From CBEULR01 sp965544035 (GTDB lineage: Bacteria; Bacillota; Desulfotomaculia; Desulfotomaculales; Desulforudaceae): a stretch of 11,550 nucleotides of DNA. The position numbers were made by a program, and so were the translations under genes. Below are positions 6,031 through 11,550 of this stretch, piece after piece. The stretch spans positions 1 to 11,550 of the forward strand of contig CBEULR010000028.1 of NCBI GenBank assembly GCA_965544035.1, written 5' to 3'. The notes beneath the pieces were generated by a model. The model was not told where the DNA came from. It did no database searches and worked only from the letters and a program-made list of their open reading frames with translations. Position 1 is the stretch's first letter; each line of letters starts with the position of its first letter.

Positions 6031-7038
6031 ATGAATATTAAGAGGAATATTTCCGTTTTTTCTATTATTATATTATCCTTTTTGACGGTGCTGGGTTGTC
6101 AGAAGCTAAACCAATCTTACTATGATAATGTAATATTAAGTAATTATATAGAAAGCAATGGTGGTTATGATATTGAGCTGGATCAAACAATCACTCCGCT
6201 ATACTATGAGGGGGAGAACTTGGCGGGTTTCATAAATGACTACTCGGGCATGGTTGATCCTATATCGACATATAAAGGTTCATTAATTGCTAACAAAGTA
6301 GGTAGGTTAGGTCAGTATAATGTTGAAAAAATATGCAACTATGCACTATTATCATTAAAACAATCAATTCTGAATGGTAATCTATCAAATGACCTTGAGA
6401 ATGAAAAATATGTAATCAAGCTTATGCATCTGTTTGCACTAGAGTTAGACGATGATGTTATAGGAGATATAGTTACTAAATTATCGGATCATCTGGACGC
6501 CTTCAATGCGACAATTAGTGATGAAAATCATTTTAATGAGCATAAAGTCATAGTACACTGTAACTATATAGTCATTATGAATTTATTGGAAAGACAAGTA
6601 CAACCTCATATTCAACAAATGATCTTAGAAAATTTGAATACCGCTATGAGTAATGCAAATCCCGAAGACCAGTACTGTATGAGAGCCATATACTACGAAG
6701 GGTTTATCAGACATTATTTCAATTTGTTAGACCAAGAGCTAGAATATGAACTGATTCGTAAGCTTATGCGATTAAGAGACCAGAGCGGAGGTTATATGAC
6801 TTATCCAGATAGCAAAGTGGCTGATGTGGTAAGTACGAGCTATGGATTAGCTACCTTGGTTAGACTCGGCGAGCACCAACAGGCCCTTGAGGCCATAGAC
6901 TATATCCTTGACAAGCGCAACGAGGATTATGGTGGATTTGATATATATGAGGAGAATGGACAGCGGTTTTCCCTATTCTTAACAGGGATGATTCATGATG
7001 AAATTGAAACTTGTTTCCTACACACTAGAGGTCAATAA
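6031..7038 (+). CDS. Lipoprotein with alpha/alpha-toroid (prenyltransferase/terpene-cyclase-like) C-terminal repeats
   Basis: 335 residues from ATG 6031; a GTG at 6025 is possible but lies only 4 bases from GAGGTG (6015-6020). A basic N-terminus and hydrophobic segment end in the lipobox TVLGC (Cys 23), so the protein should be a lipid-anchored surface protein. The rest is mostly helical. The C-terminal part contains DQSGGYMTYPDSKVADVVST, then SYGLATLVRLGE and NEDYGGFDIY. This resembles the GG-F...ST-x-x-ALxxL repeats of squalene/prenyltransferase-type toroids. The catalytic acid motif of a cyclase (DxDD) and the zinc ligands of prenyltransferases are not evident, so a binding or structural role is as likely as an enzyme. 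The gene is visibly more AT-rich than the agr genes, suggesting a different origin. Family assignment is tentative; lipoprotein status is firm. Confidence 0.75.
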   Translation: MNIKRNISVFSIIILSFLTVLGCQKLNQSYYDNVILSNYIESNGGYDIELDQTITPLYYEGENLAGFINDYSGMVDPISTYKGSLIANKVGRLGQYNVEKICNYALLSLKQSILNGNLSNDLENEKYVIKLMHLFALELDDDVIGDIVTKLSDHLDAFNATISDENHFNEHKVIVHCNYIVIMNLLERQVQPHIQQMILENLNTAMSNANPEDQYCMRAIYYEGFIRHYFNLLDQELEYELIRKLMRLRDQSGGYMTYPDSKVADVVSTSYGLATLVRLGEHQQALEAIDYILDKRNEDYGGFDIYEENGQRFSLFLTGMIHDEIETCFLHTRGQ

Positions 7039-7233
7039 TAGTAAATAATCATAAGTACGCCCACAGTCTCTTAGGAGGACAAGGCTGTCCATTATAGTAG
7101 GTGGGTCTCTGGCTCAGGTAAACTATTGAAAAAAGAACCTTCTAGCGGTACAGAGTGATTCGGGAGAATACGCCCAGTCAGTCTTTCGCGCCCGGGTAGG
7201 CTATTGATTAAATAAGAAGGGAGGAGGGTAAGA

Positions 7234-7437
7234 TTGGTGGTAGTTAATTGGACGGGTCTAGTTTACTATGTCATACTACTTTTCCTGCTTATATATCTTG
7301 TCTACAAAGTGTGTAGGTTCTTTATTCGAAACAGGGAGATGCAGCGTCGGCATGAAGAGCAGGTCTTACGAAGGCTTGATGAGCTTTTGGAGGTAAATAG
7401 GGAGCTTCTGAAACACCATGAGAAGGATAACAGTTAG
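7234..7437 (+). CDS. Small single-span membrane protein with cytoplasmic coiled coil
   Basis: 67 residues starting at TTG 7234, chosen for the strong ribosome binding site AAGGGAGGAGGG (7217-7228). One hydrophobic segment spans about residues 9-31 (VYYVILLFLLIYLVYKVCRF). A charged helical tail follows (REMQRRHEEQVLRRLDELLE, then VNRELLKHHEKDN), which looks like a coiled coil. Many Firmicutes encode similar short proteins, some grouped as DUF4083-like; this one resembles them in layout only. Function is unknown. It follows the lipoprotein by 195 bp that hold no gene, only a small GGACA/TGTCC hairpin near 7077-7090. It precedes the mobile-element region. Confidence 0.65.
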   Translation: MVVVNWTGLVYYVILLFLLIYLVYKVCRFFIRNREMQRRHEEQVLRRLDELLEVNRELLKHHEKDNS

Positions 7438-7453
7438 TTGGGGTGCTGAACGA

Positions 7454-7523
7454 ATGCCGAAGCAAAACAAGTCGAAGATCTATTCTAAGGCATTGACAGC
7501 TCTTGGGGGAGTATCCCTCTTTT
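7454..7523 (+). pseudogene. Possible truncated 5' end of an exported-protein gene (exon left of intron remnant)
   Basis: ATG 7454 opens MPKQNKSKIYSKALTALGGV, then SLF, a basic stretch followed by a hydrophobic one as at the start of a signal peptide. The reading frame then enters the apparent group II intron at about 7524 and stops at 7586-7588 (44 codons in all). Only a weak GGGGTG precedes it. It may be the first exon of a gene split by the intron whose remainder is lost, or a chance ORF. Confidence 0.3.
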
Positions 7524-7869
7524 GTGTAGGGCGGCCGGGCAAGGTTGCCAATTCTAGTGGTTTAGAGTCCCACCAGGGCAATGTCTAACCAACAGCCCTG
7601 CAGCCAGCTTTTGGAGACCTGGGTGACCGCATGTTTTAAGCGTAAAACGGCAAAATAGCGGGCCGAAAGCGTAAGCTGAAGTGATTGAGCCCCGAAAATA
7701 TTAATTGAGAAAGGCCGATGTGGTTACACACACAGAAGGCAACACCAGCATAGGCGTATTGGTGAGCCTATGCCGGCGCCCCGGGGTCTGAGAACTTGGC
7801 ACGTTAACATCGAGAATTGGCAGCAACCCGGGAGACCCTGTCCTTTCCCGTATAGATGCGGTAACCGGA
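7524..7869 (+). ncRNA. Group II intron remnant (5' part, domain I), truncated by the IS element
   Basis: Several features match domain I of bacterial group II introns. CCGAAAGCGTAAGCTGA (7662-7678) parallels the conserved segment near the start of introns such as Ll.LtrB (CCGAAAAGCGAAAGCTGA). Stems are visible, for example GTTTT/AAAAC around AAGCGT (7633-7648) and CAGGGC/GCCCTG (7573-7578 and 7602-7607). The stretch AACCCGGGAGACCCTG (7827-7842) recalls the later part of such introns. A GTGTA at 7524 is near the GUGYG intron start and is a possible 5' end. No reverse transcriptase, domain V or domain VI is present before the IS256 element begins at about 7870, so this is a dead 5' fragment. 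Exact boundaries are uncertain. Confidence 0.55.
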
Positions 7870-7896
7870 GTTGAGTCCGATATACTGTGTAAAAAC
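7870..7896. repeat. IS256 left terminal inverted repeat
   Basis: Shares the cores GAGTCCG/AAGTCCG and CTGTGTAAA with the reverse complement of 9234-9260. The exact outer end is uncertain by a few bases because no target duplication is available to fix it. Confidence 0.7.
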
Positions 7897-7930
7897 GGGT
7901 AGCTGATTCGACAGAAAATGAGCCAACCCG

Positions 7931-7982
7931 TCCTCCTTTTGGTAAGATGTTGTTACCACCAAAACCAACCAAAAAGGGAGGA
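7931..7982 (+). promoter_or_regulatory. Transposase ribosome-binding-site sequestering stem
   Basis: TCCTCCTTTTGG (7931-7942) is complementary, with one or two bulged bases, to CCAAAAAGGGAGGA (7969-7982), which contains the transposase ribosome binding site. A smaller stem TGGTAA/TTACCA (7940-7945 and 7953-7958) lies at the tip. Transcripts entering from outside the IS would hide the site, a known way for insertion sequences to avoid accidental activation. Confidence 0.55.
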
Positions 7983-7988
7983 AACGAG

Positions 7989-9209
7989 ATGGCTCAATAT
8001 CAGGTTACCCTAAACGGCGAGGTTTTGCACGACCTTTTTCAAAAAGATGAAGGAGTGGCCCTGCTTTTGAAACAGGTACTGGATCAGGTTTTACAAGCCC
8101 AAGCCACCGAACAGTTGCAGGCCGGCCCATATGAGCGTTCCCAGGAACGTCAGGGCTACCGGAACGGAACCATGCCCCATACCTTGACCACCCGGGTCGG
8201 TACGCTCACCCTACGGGTTCCCCGGCTGCGCAGCGGCCAATTCTCCACCGACCTTTTTTTCCGGTATCAACGCAGTGAACAGGCCCTTGTGCTGGCCCTG
8301 CTGGAGATGGTCGTCAACGGTGTCTTCACGCGCAAAGTCACCAAGATCACCGAGGAGCTGTGCGGGACGGAGTTTGCCAAGTCCACCGTTTCAGACCTTT
8401 GTAAGCGGCTGGACCCGCTGGTCGGGGCCTGGAATAACCGCAATCTTGGTGCGCGGTATCCTTTCGTGTTGGTGGACGCCCTGGTACTGAAAATCCGGGA
8501 AGACGGGCGGGTGCGCTCCCGCAGCGCCCTGATTGCCACCGGCGTCAACAAGGACGGTTACCGAGAAGTGTTGGGCCTAATGCTAGGCGACAGCGAATCG
8601 GAGGCCACCTGGACCGATTTTTTCAAGTGGCTCAAAAGCCGCGACCTGCGCGGTGTGGACCTGATTGTTTCCGACAACCACGGGGGCCTTGTCAAGGCTG
8701 TGAAGGGCCAGTTCCAGGGGACCACTTGGCAACGCTGCCAGACTCATTTCATGCGTAACATTTTGGATGTCACCCCGAAGTCCATCCAGGCCGATATCCA
8801 CGGCCGCGTGCGGGCGCTAATGGACGCGCCGGACCCGGAAACAGCCCGTTTGCTGCTGGACAAGGTGCTGGCGGATTTCGTGCCCAAAGCACCCAGGGCC
8901 ATGGCCGTCCTGGAGGCCGGTTTTGACGACGCCACGGCGGTTCTGGAGCTCCCAGAACGCTACCGAAAGCGTCTGCGCACCACCAACGGGGTGGAGCGGC
9001 TAAACCAGGAAATCCGACGCCGTGAGCGAGTGATTCGTATTTTCCCGAACCGGGATTCGGTGGTTCGCCTGGTGGGGGCGCTGCTTATGGAAATGGATGA
9101 AAAATGGGGTTCCGGCAGCCGTTATCTGGATATGACGGAATACCTGGCATGGCGGGATGAACGTCAAAAAGCCCGTAAGGAGGCGTCCAAGGTTCACCAG
9201 CTATGTTAA
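7989..9209 (+). CDS. IS256-family (Mutator-like) DDE transposase
   Basis: A full-length transposase of 406 residues from ATG 7989, with AGGGAGG (7975-7981) upstream. It catalyses movement of the surrounding element. The DDE residues fall in standard motifs: D163 in VDALVLKIRED, D229 in VSDNHGGL, and a glutamate in TNGVERLNQEIRRRERV (E336 or E341). The intervening WQRCQTHFMRN carries the C-x2-H motif typical of the family. The N-terminal part has the usual ERSQERQGYRNGT signature. No frameshift or internal stop is seen, so the protein is probably active. The gene is more GC-rich than the neighbouring exported protein and lipoprotein genes. Its expression may be damped by the stem described at 7931-7982. 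Confidence 0.96.
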   Translation: MAQYQVTLNGEVLHDLFQKDEGVALLLKQVLDQVLQAQATEQLQAGPYERSQERQGYRNGTMPHTLTTRVGTLTLRVPRLRSGQFSTDLFFRYQRSEQALVLALLEMVVNGVFTRKVTKITEELCGTEFAKSTVSDLCKRLDPLVGAWNNRNLGARYPFVLVDALVLKIREDGRVRSRSALIATGVNKDGYREVLGLMLGDSESEATWTDFFKWLKSRDLRGVDLIVSDNHGGLVKAVKGQFQGTTWQRCQTHFMRNILDVTPKSIQADIHGRVRALMDAPDPETARLLLDKVLADFVPKAPRAMAVLEAGFDDATAVLELPERYRKRLRTTNGVERLNQEIRRRERVIRIFPNRDSVVRLVGALLMEMDEKWGSGSRYLDMTEYLAWRDERQKARKEASKVHQLC

Positions 9210-9233
9210 CCGAATGACGCTTGCCAGGGGAGG

Positions 9234-9260
9234 GAATTTACACAGAAATCCGGACTTGAT
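9234..9260. repeat. IS256 right terminal inverted repeat
   Basis: Contains TTTACACAGAAATCCGGACTT, whose reverse complement matches the left end at 18 of 27 positions. Homology to agrB begins almost immediately after it, at about 9262. Confidence 0.7.
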
Positions 9261-9261
9261 C

Positions 9262-9455
9262 CCCATGCCACTAGCTACACGCGGTGTCTGATACTGGGCC
9301 TCACCCTTTACCTCGTAACCGGTTGGCTGTCAATGAATTATGCATCCTTGCTTACATCCAGCTTGATCACCTACCAGATGCTCGCCGTTTTTATGTTTAC
9401 CCTATTCGCAGTGTTATTGTGGGCCCCGGGGCCGGTGCCCGGCAAAAGACTTACC
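9262..9455 (+). pseudogene. agrB: agrB remnant (middle third) of a second agr cassette
   Basis: Aligns without gaps to 4543-4736 of the intact agrB at about 86% DNA identity. The translated part reads HATSYTRCLILGLTLYLVTG through WAPGPVPGKRL. It begins at the catalytic histidine; the preceding RLLAGGA and all upstream codons are replaced by the IS256 end. It keeps the catalytic cysteine but breaks off after KRLT, where a deletion joins it to agrD sequence. It cannot encode a working peptidase. Many differences from copy 1 are at third codon positions (for example CTCACT/CTCACC), suggesting the copy was functional for some time after duplication. Confidence 0.88.
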
Positions 9456-9495
9456 CCCAACCGGCCAGTTTCTTCTTGTGGTATCAGCTGGAATA
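9262..9495 (+). repeat. Diverged repeat of the agrB-agrD region (partner 4543-5069)
   Basis: Two blocks match the intact cassette: 9262-9455 to 4543-4736, and 9458-9495 to 5032-5069, with the intervening 295 bp of the intact copy replaced by 2 bp. At about 86% identity in the agrB block, this copy diverged earlier than the kinase repeat. Confidence 0.88.
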
Positions 9496-9514
9496 CTACG
9501 TTGCCGGTTGCTAG
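9456..9514 (+). pseudogene. agrD: agrD remnant (signal core) fused out of frame to the agrB remnant
   Basis: In one frame this reads QPASFFLWYQLEYYVAGC and a stop. It matches QPASFFLWYQPELP of the intact AgrD in the signal core but has lost the P-x-x-P tail needed for AgrB recognition. DNA homology covers 9458-9495 against 5032-5069. Relative to copy 1, about 293 bp (end of agrB, start of agrD) are deleted, and the agrB and agrD pieces are in different frames. No start codon or ribosome binding site of its own remains. Confidence 0.82.
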
Positions 9515-9553
9515 CAGGGCAAAATTGCACATTATTAAAAGGAGGTATTCTTA

Positions 9554-10324
9554 ATGCTGGTGAATAAAAAGCTGTTAATAGTATTATTGTTAGTGTTATT
9601 TTCAATGAGTAGCCTAATACCCGGGGTAACCAGCAATGAAGCCTATGCGGCGAATGATGATGACGGTACTCTATTGGCCAAAGAAAATCCGAAGTGTATT
9701 GAGTTAACTCCAAGCTCGGATACGTATATTGTTCTCGACAGTGTCAAGATGCTATTTCATAACGATAATAGTGTAGAAATAAGTGTTGAGAGGACAAAGA
9801 GAATGGGGGAAAAGCCCGAAAGCTATGTAATATTAGTTAATCCTGAAACAAAGACATATCAAACCCAAAAGGCTGAGCCTTCTAAAGGACCCAGGGAAAA
9901 CCCAATGAATGTCGGCACTACGGGTACCAACTATTCTCAGGCTGTCTATGTCCAGTCTGTAGATCTACCGCAAGCACCTTTGTGCGAATCTGGTCTATGG
10001 CTTTATTGGACAGTGAACAACGGGAATGTGGTGAGTTCCAACAGGTATAAGGACCAGTGGGATGGATGCCCCACTATATTTGGAACGCATTGGTACTTAT
10101 CCTACCACAACTGGGAGGATTACTACATAACCAGTAATGAGGCCTTTGTGAGCTCACGTGCTAAGCACTACAATTATGATTTTATGGATCCCAACCTACC
10201 TACATATGCGTACCATAACATTGATATCTGGGGTTATAAAAATGGGACTTGGAAGTATAAGGCAATTTGGGACCACACAGGGGAATGCAGTTATTTGCTT
10301 GGTGGAAAGGTCACGGAGTATTAG
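9554..10324 (+). CDS. Exported four-cysteine protein of unknown function, downstream of agrB-agrD remnant
   Basis: 256 residues from ATG 9554, with AAAAGGAGG (9537-9545) ideally placed. A signal peptide is evident: MLVNKKLLIVLLLVLFSM, with cleavage near EAYA (residue 32-33). The mature protein has four cysteines (C48, C144, C172, C245), suggesting two disulfides. The C-terminal half is very rich in aromatic residues (GLWLYWTVNNG, HWYLSYHNWEDYY, DIWGYKNGTWKYK), compatible with a beta-sandwich or carbohydrate-binding style fold. I recognise no family. It occupies the place after agrD that a different exported protein has in the intact cassette, so it may be an alternative cargo. No LytTR boxes are seen upstream; only 39 bp separate it from the agrD remnant, so its present promoter is unclear. 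Confidence 0.85.
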   Translation: MLVNKKLLIVLLLVLFSMSSLIPGVTSNEAYAANDDDGTLLAKENPKCIELTPSSDTYIVLDSVKMLFHNDNSVEISVERTKRMGEKPESYVILVNPETKTYQTQKAEPSKGPRENPMNVGTTGTNYSQAVYVQSVDLPQAPLCESGLWLYWTVNNGNVVSSNRYKDQWDGCPTIFGTHWYLSYHNWEDYYITSNEAFVSSRAKHYNYDFMDPNLPTYAYHNIDIWGYKNGTWKYKAIWDHTGECSYLLGGKVTEY

Positions 10325-10401
10325 ATACGATACTATTGATAGAAGTTTTTGGTCATTAAGAATTGCTACGGTAGATAATAAAAGCTGAGAGGAGCACAGT
10401 T

Positions 10402-10704
10402 GTGTGCAGTCTGGTTGGAACAGCGCTGAGCATCATAACGCTTCCCGGTGTTGTCGCCTCGGTTGCCCTTTCATCGTTGGGCATAGTTTGGAAACGACCC
10501 CTGTATTTAATTATGGGAGGAGTACTGTATGCTCCATTTTGTTGGTACCTTAGTTTAACACCCAAATATGGATCATACGCGTTTTATCTGCCGCTGCTGA
10601 TGGTTCCGGCCGCTTTAGCTGTTCATTACAGTAGGGCTCCGGCGGCATGGGTACTGCTGGCGTTGCTGATCATTCTCTCGTGGGGGAAATTGTTGGTAGG
10701 ATAG
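10402..10704 (+). CDS. Small membrane protein, about three to four spans
   Basis: 100 residues starting at GTG 10402, with GAGAGGAG (10387-10394) 7 bases upstream. It is almost entirely hydrophobic, with segments around 3-26, 34-51, 59-75 and 79-98 and few charged residues (KRP, PKYG, HYSRAP). No motif is recognised. It lies 77 bp after the exported protein gene in the same direction and could be co-transcribed. An accessory role, such as immunity to or export of the preceding secreted protein, is conceivable from position alone but has no sequence support. About 60 bp later comes the comM-like scrap and the next cassette. Confidence 0.6.
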   Translation: MCSLVGTALSIITLPGVVASVALSSLGIVWKRPLYLIMGGVLYAPFCWYLSLTPKYGSYAFYLPLLMVPAALAVHYSRAPAAWVLLALLIILSWGKLLVG

Positions 10705-10716
10705 GCGAAAATAATT

Positions 10717-10775
10717 ACGGGTGGTCATGGTGGAGAGTGGGCCGGATTACCGGGTTGAGAAATCGTGGTCCGCGG
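10717..10775 (+). pseudogene. Degenerate comM-like scrap before the second RHH gene
   Basis: In one frame the DNA reads GLPG, stop, EIV just before the second RHH gene. This parallels GLPGWEIVG at the end of the comM fragment before the first RHH gene (1481-1507). DNA such as GGATTACCGGGTTGAGAAATC lines up with GGGTTGCCCGGGTGGGAGATC. The match is short and needs an indel, so homology is likely but not proven. Confidence 0.35.
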
Positions 10776-11106
10776 ATTCCCGAGACCTGTAAATTTAGCC
10801 GTGCTGGGCACCGGCTTCGCGCCGGAACTGGATAGGGAGATGAAAGAAACCGCCTCCGAACGGGGTGTCAGTCAGGCTGACCTTATCCGCGAGGCGGTTT
10901 CGTGGTTTTTGAGCAGGCAAATCGAGAGACTCCCGCCCCGGAAGCGGGGGAGAGTGAAGCGGGTTTATCGCACGGTCCATCTTCGTGCCGAACACGCCGA
11001 GAGGATACGCGCCCTGGCCGAAAGGAACAATGTATCCAATTCATATGTTGTTGAGTACGCCGTGCAGCAGTATTTTAATGAGAACCTTCCCTACTGTGAG
11101 AAGTAG
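10765..11106 (+). CDS. Tandem ribbon-helix-helix DNA-binding protein, copy 2
   Basis: 113 residues from GTG 10765 (GTG 10801 is an alternative; neither has a clear ribosome binding site). It is a close homologue of the protein at 1555-1872, with both RHH units intact: LDREMKETASERGVSQADL / IREAVSWFLSRQI, and RTVHLRAEHAERIRALAERN / VSNSYVVEYAVQQYF. About 21 base differences over 312 bp, many silent or conservative (I/V, K/R), indicate that function was preserved after duplication. The GTG overlapping the comM stop in copy 1 is GTA here, so any translational coupling is lost. The substitutions cluster in the linker (PRKRGRVKR) and the second strand, which could alter DNA specificity. The kinase follows 86 bp later, as in copy 1. 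Confidence 0.75.
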   Translation: MVRGFPRPVNLAVLGTGFAPELDREMKETASERGVSQADLIREAVSWFLSRQIERLPPRKRGRVKRVYRTVHLRAEHAERIRALAERNNVSNSYVVEYAVQQYFNENLPYCEK

Positions 11107-11550
11107 GAGATATTGGCAGGGAAAAAGTAGGATTATAGAGAAGTATTTCCTCACGAGAATACAGGTCGATTCGTTTGCGGAGGAAATACTCTATGGACCG
11201 AATGGACATTCCTGCTATCCTGATTGTATCCTTTCCTGAGGCCGTGCTGGTGGCGGCTTTGGGTTTGGCATTGATGGGGATACGAGCCGGATGGTTGGAG
11301 CTAGTGGTCATAGGGGGTCTACAGGCAAGTGTAGCTTATCTGGTACGTCTGGCTCCGGTTCCTTTCGGTCTGCACTCCTTGCTCTTGGCAGTTGTATTCA
11401 TTTTTATACTTCGTGCCGTTTTACGGCTAAATTGGAGAATCGCGGCAGTTGCAGGGCTGCTCGGCCTTACTATATATGTGGCGGTGGAGACGGCTGTCAG
11501 TCCAGTATTGCTTTACCTTACCGGTTATTCTCTAGTTCAGGTGCTGGAGA
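10773..11550 (+). repeat. Direct repeat, copy 2 (RHH gene plus start of kinase)
   Basis: Matches 1539-2316 without indels. From 11067 to the end of the window the two copies are identical as far as I can compare (484 bp). The repeat runs off the right edge, so a third agr cassette, probably with the same gene order, is expected beyond it. Confidence 0.95.
11193..11550 (+). CDS. Membrane sensor histidine kinase, copy 2 (3' end outside window)
   Basis: Starts at ATG 11193 with ribosome binding site GCGGAGGA (11177-11184), as in copy 1 at 1959. All 119 visible codons are identical in DNA to the first kinase. They cover the first membrane segments only; the H-box, N-box and G-box lie beyond the window edge. 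Identity in the sensing part implies that both kinases would respond to the same peptide, if the copy is complete. Identity at silent sites, in contrast to the diverged RHH gene just upstream, points to recent gene conversion. Confidence 0.9.
   Translation, partial: MDRMDIPAILIVSFPEAVLVAALGLALMGIRAGWLELVVIGGLQASVAYLVRLAPVPFGLHSLLLAVVFIFILRAVLRLNWRIAAVAGLLGLTIYVAVETAVSPVLLYLTGYSLVQVLE

Larger units (their letters stand above)
7870..9260 (+). mobile_element. IS256-family insertion sequence, about 1.39 kb
   Basis: One transposase gene lies between imperfect inverted ends. The left end GTTGAGTCCGATATACTGTG (from 7870) and the reverse complement of the right end, ATCAAGTCCGGATTTCTGTG (from 9260), share 18 of 27 positions over 7870-7896 and 9234-9260. 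The left end abuts the group II intron remnant; the right end abuts the agrB fragment one base before homology resumes. The flanking 8-9 bases do not form a target duplication, which points to an adjacent deletion or a recombined element rather than a fresh simple insertion. Confidence 0.85.

Noticed and set aside
7862..9268. Target-site duplication for the IS256 element
   Set aside because: The 8-9 bases next to each end (around AACCGGAG and CCCCATGC) do not match.
9333..9554. 73-codon open frame across the agrB-agrD remnant
   Set aside because: Its first part is agrB in frame, but after the deletion it reads agrD DNA in a wrong frame; treated as a pseudogene.
1..11550. CRISPR arrays, tRNA or rRNA genes
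   Set aside because: No short regularly spaced repeats and no tRNA- or rRNA-like conserved sequence were seen on either strand.

Overview
This window comes from a Gram-positive, clostridia-like Firmicute. The evidence is strong AGGAGG-type ribosome binding sites, TTG and GTG starts, an agr-type peptide quorum-sensing locus, a LytTR response regulator and a comM/YifB fragment. A Peptococcaceae/Desulfotomaculum-like host would fit, but that is a guess from general gene style. The window looks like accessory DNA: duplications, gene fragments, one insertion sequence and an apparent group II intron remnant.

Layout. (1) 1-1558 is the flank: a four-segment membrane protein (13-852, possibly cut by the window edge), a small cupin protein (996-1355), and the first ~36 codons of comM (1403-1558), broken by the start of the agr cassette. 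(2) 1555-5088 is a complete agr-type cassette: a tandem ribbon-helix-helix regulator, a membrane histidine kinase of the Spo0B/AgrC type, a LytTR response regulator overlapping it, an AgrB peptidase and a 43-residue AgrD pro-peptide (4957-5088). AgrD carries serine where staphylococcal AgrD has the ring cysteine, so the predicted signal is a lactone. (3) 5135-5283 holds three evenly spaced LytTR-like boxes and a folded leader in front of an exported protein gene (5371-5946). A lipoprotein with an alpha/alpha-toroid-like C-terminus (6031-7038) and a small membrane coiled-coil protein (7234-7437) follow. (4) 7438-9260 is a mobile-element graveyard: a possible truncated exported-protein start, the 5' part of a group II intron, and an IS256-family element (7870-9260). 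(5) 9262-9514 is the wreck of a second agrB-agrD pair, cut by the IS and shortened by an internal deletion. A different exported protein (9554-10324) and a small membrane protein (10402-10704) come after it. (6) 10717-11550 begins a further cassette: a comM-like scrap, a second RHH gene, and a kinase identical in DNA to the first as far as the window edge.

How it works together (inference from the agr family). AgrB would process AgrD and help form the cyclic peptide, the kinase would sense it outside the cell, and the LytTR regulator would bind boxes such as those at 5135-5188 to switch on the exported protein. At least three cassette copies are represented: one complete, one tail remnant, and one entering at the right edge, with 9234 bp between the two RHH genes. 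The signalling parts are kept nearly identical, while the secreted gene after agrD differs between copies. The most interesting reading is a quorum-sensing cassette that is amplified and trades its secreted cargo.
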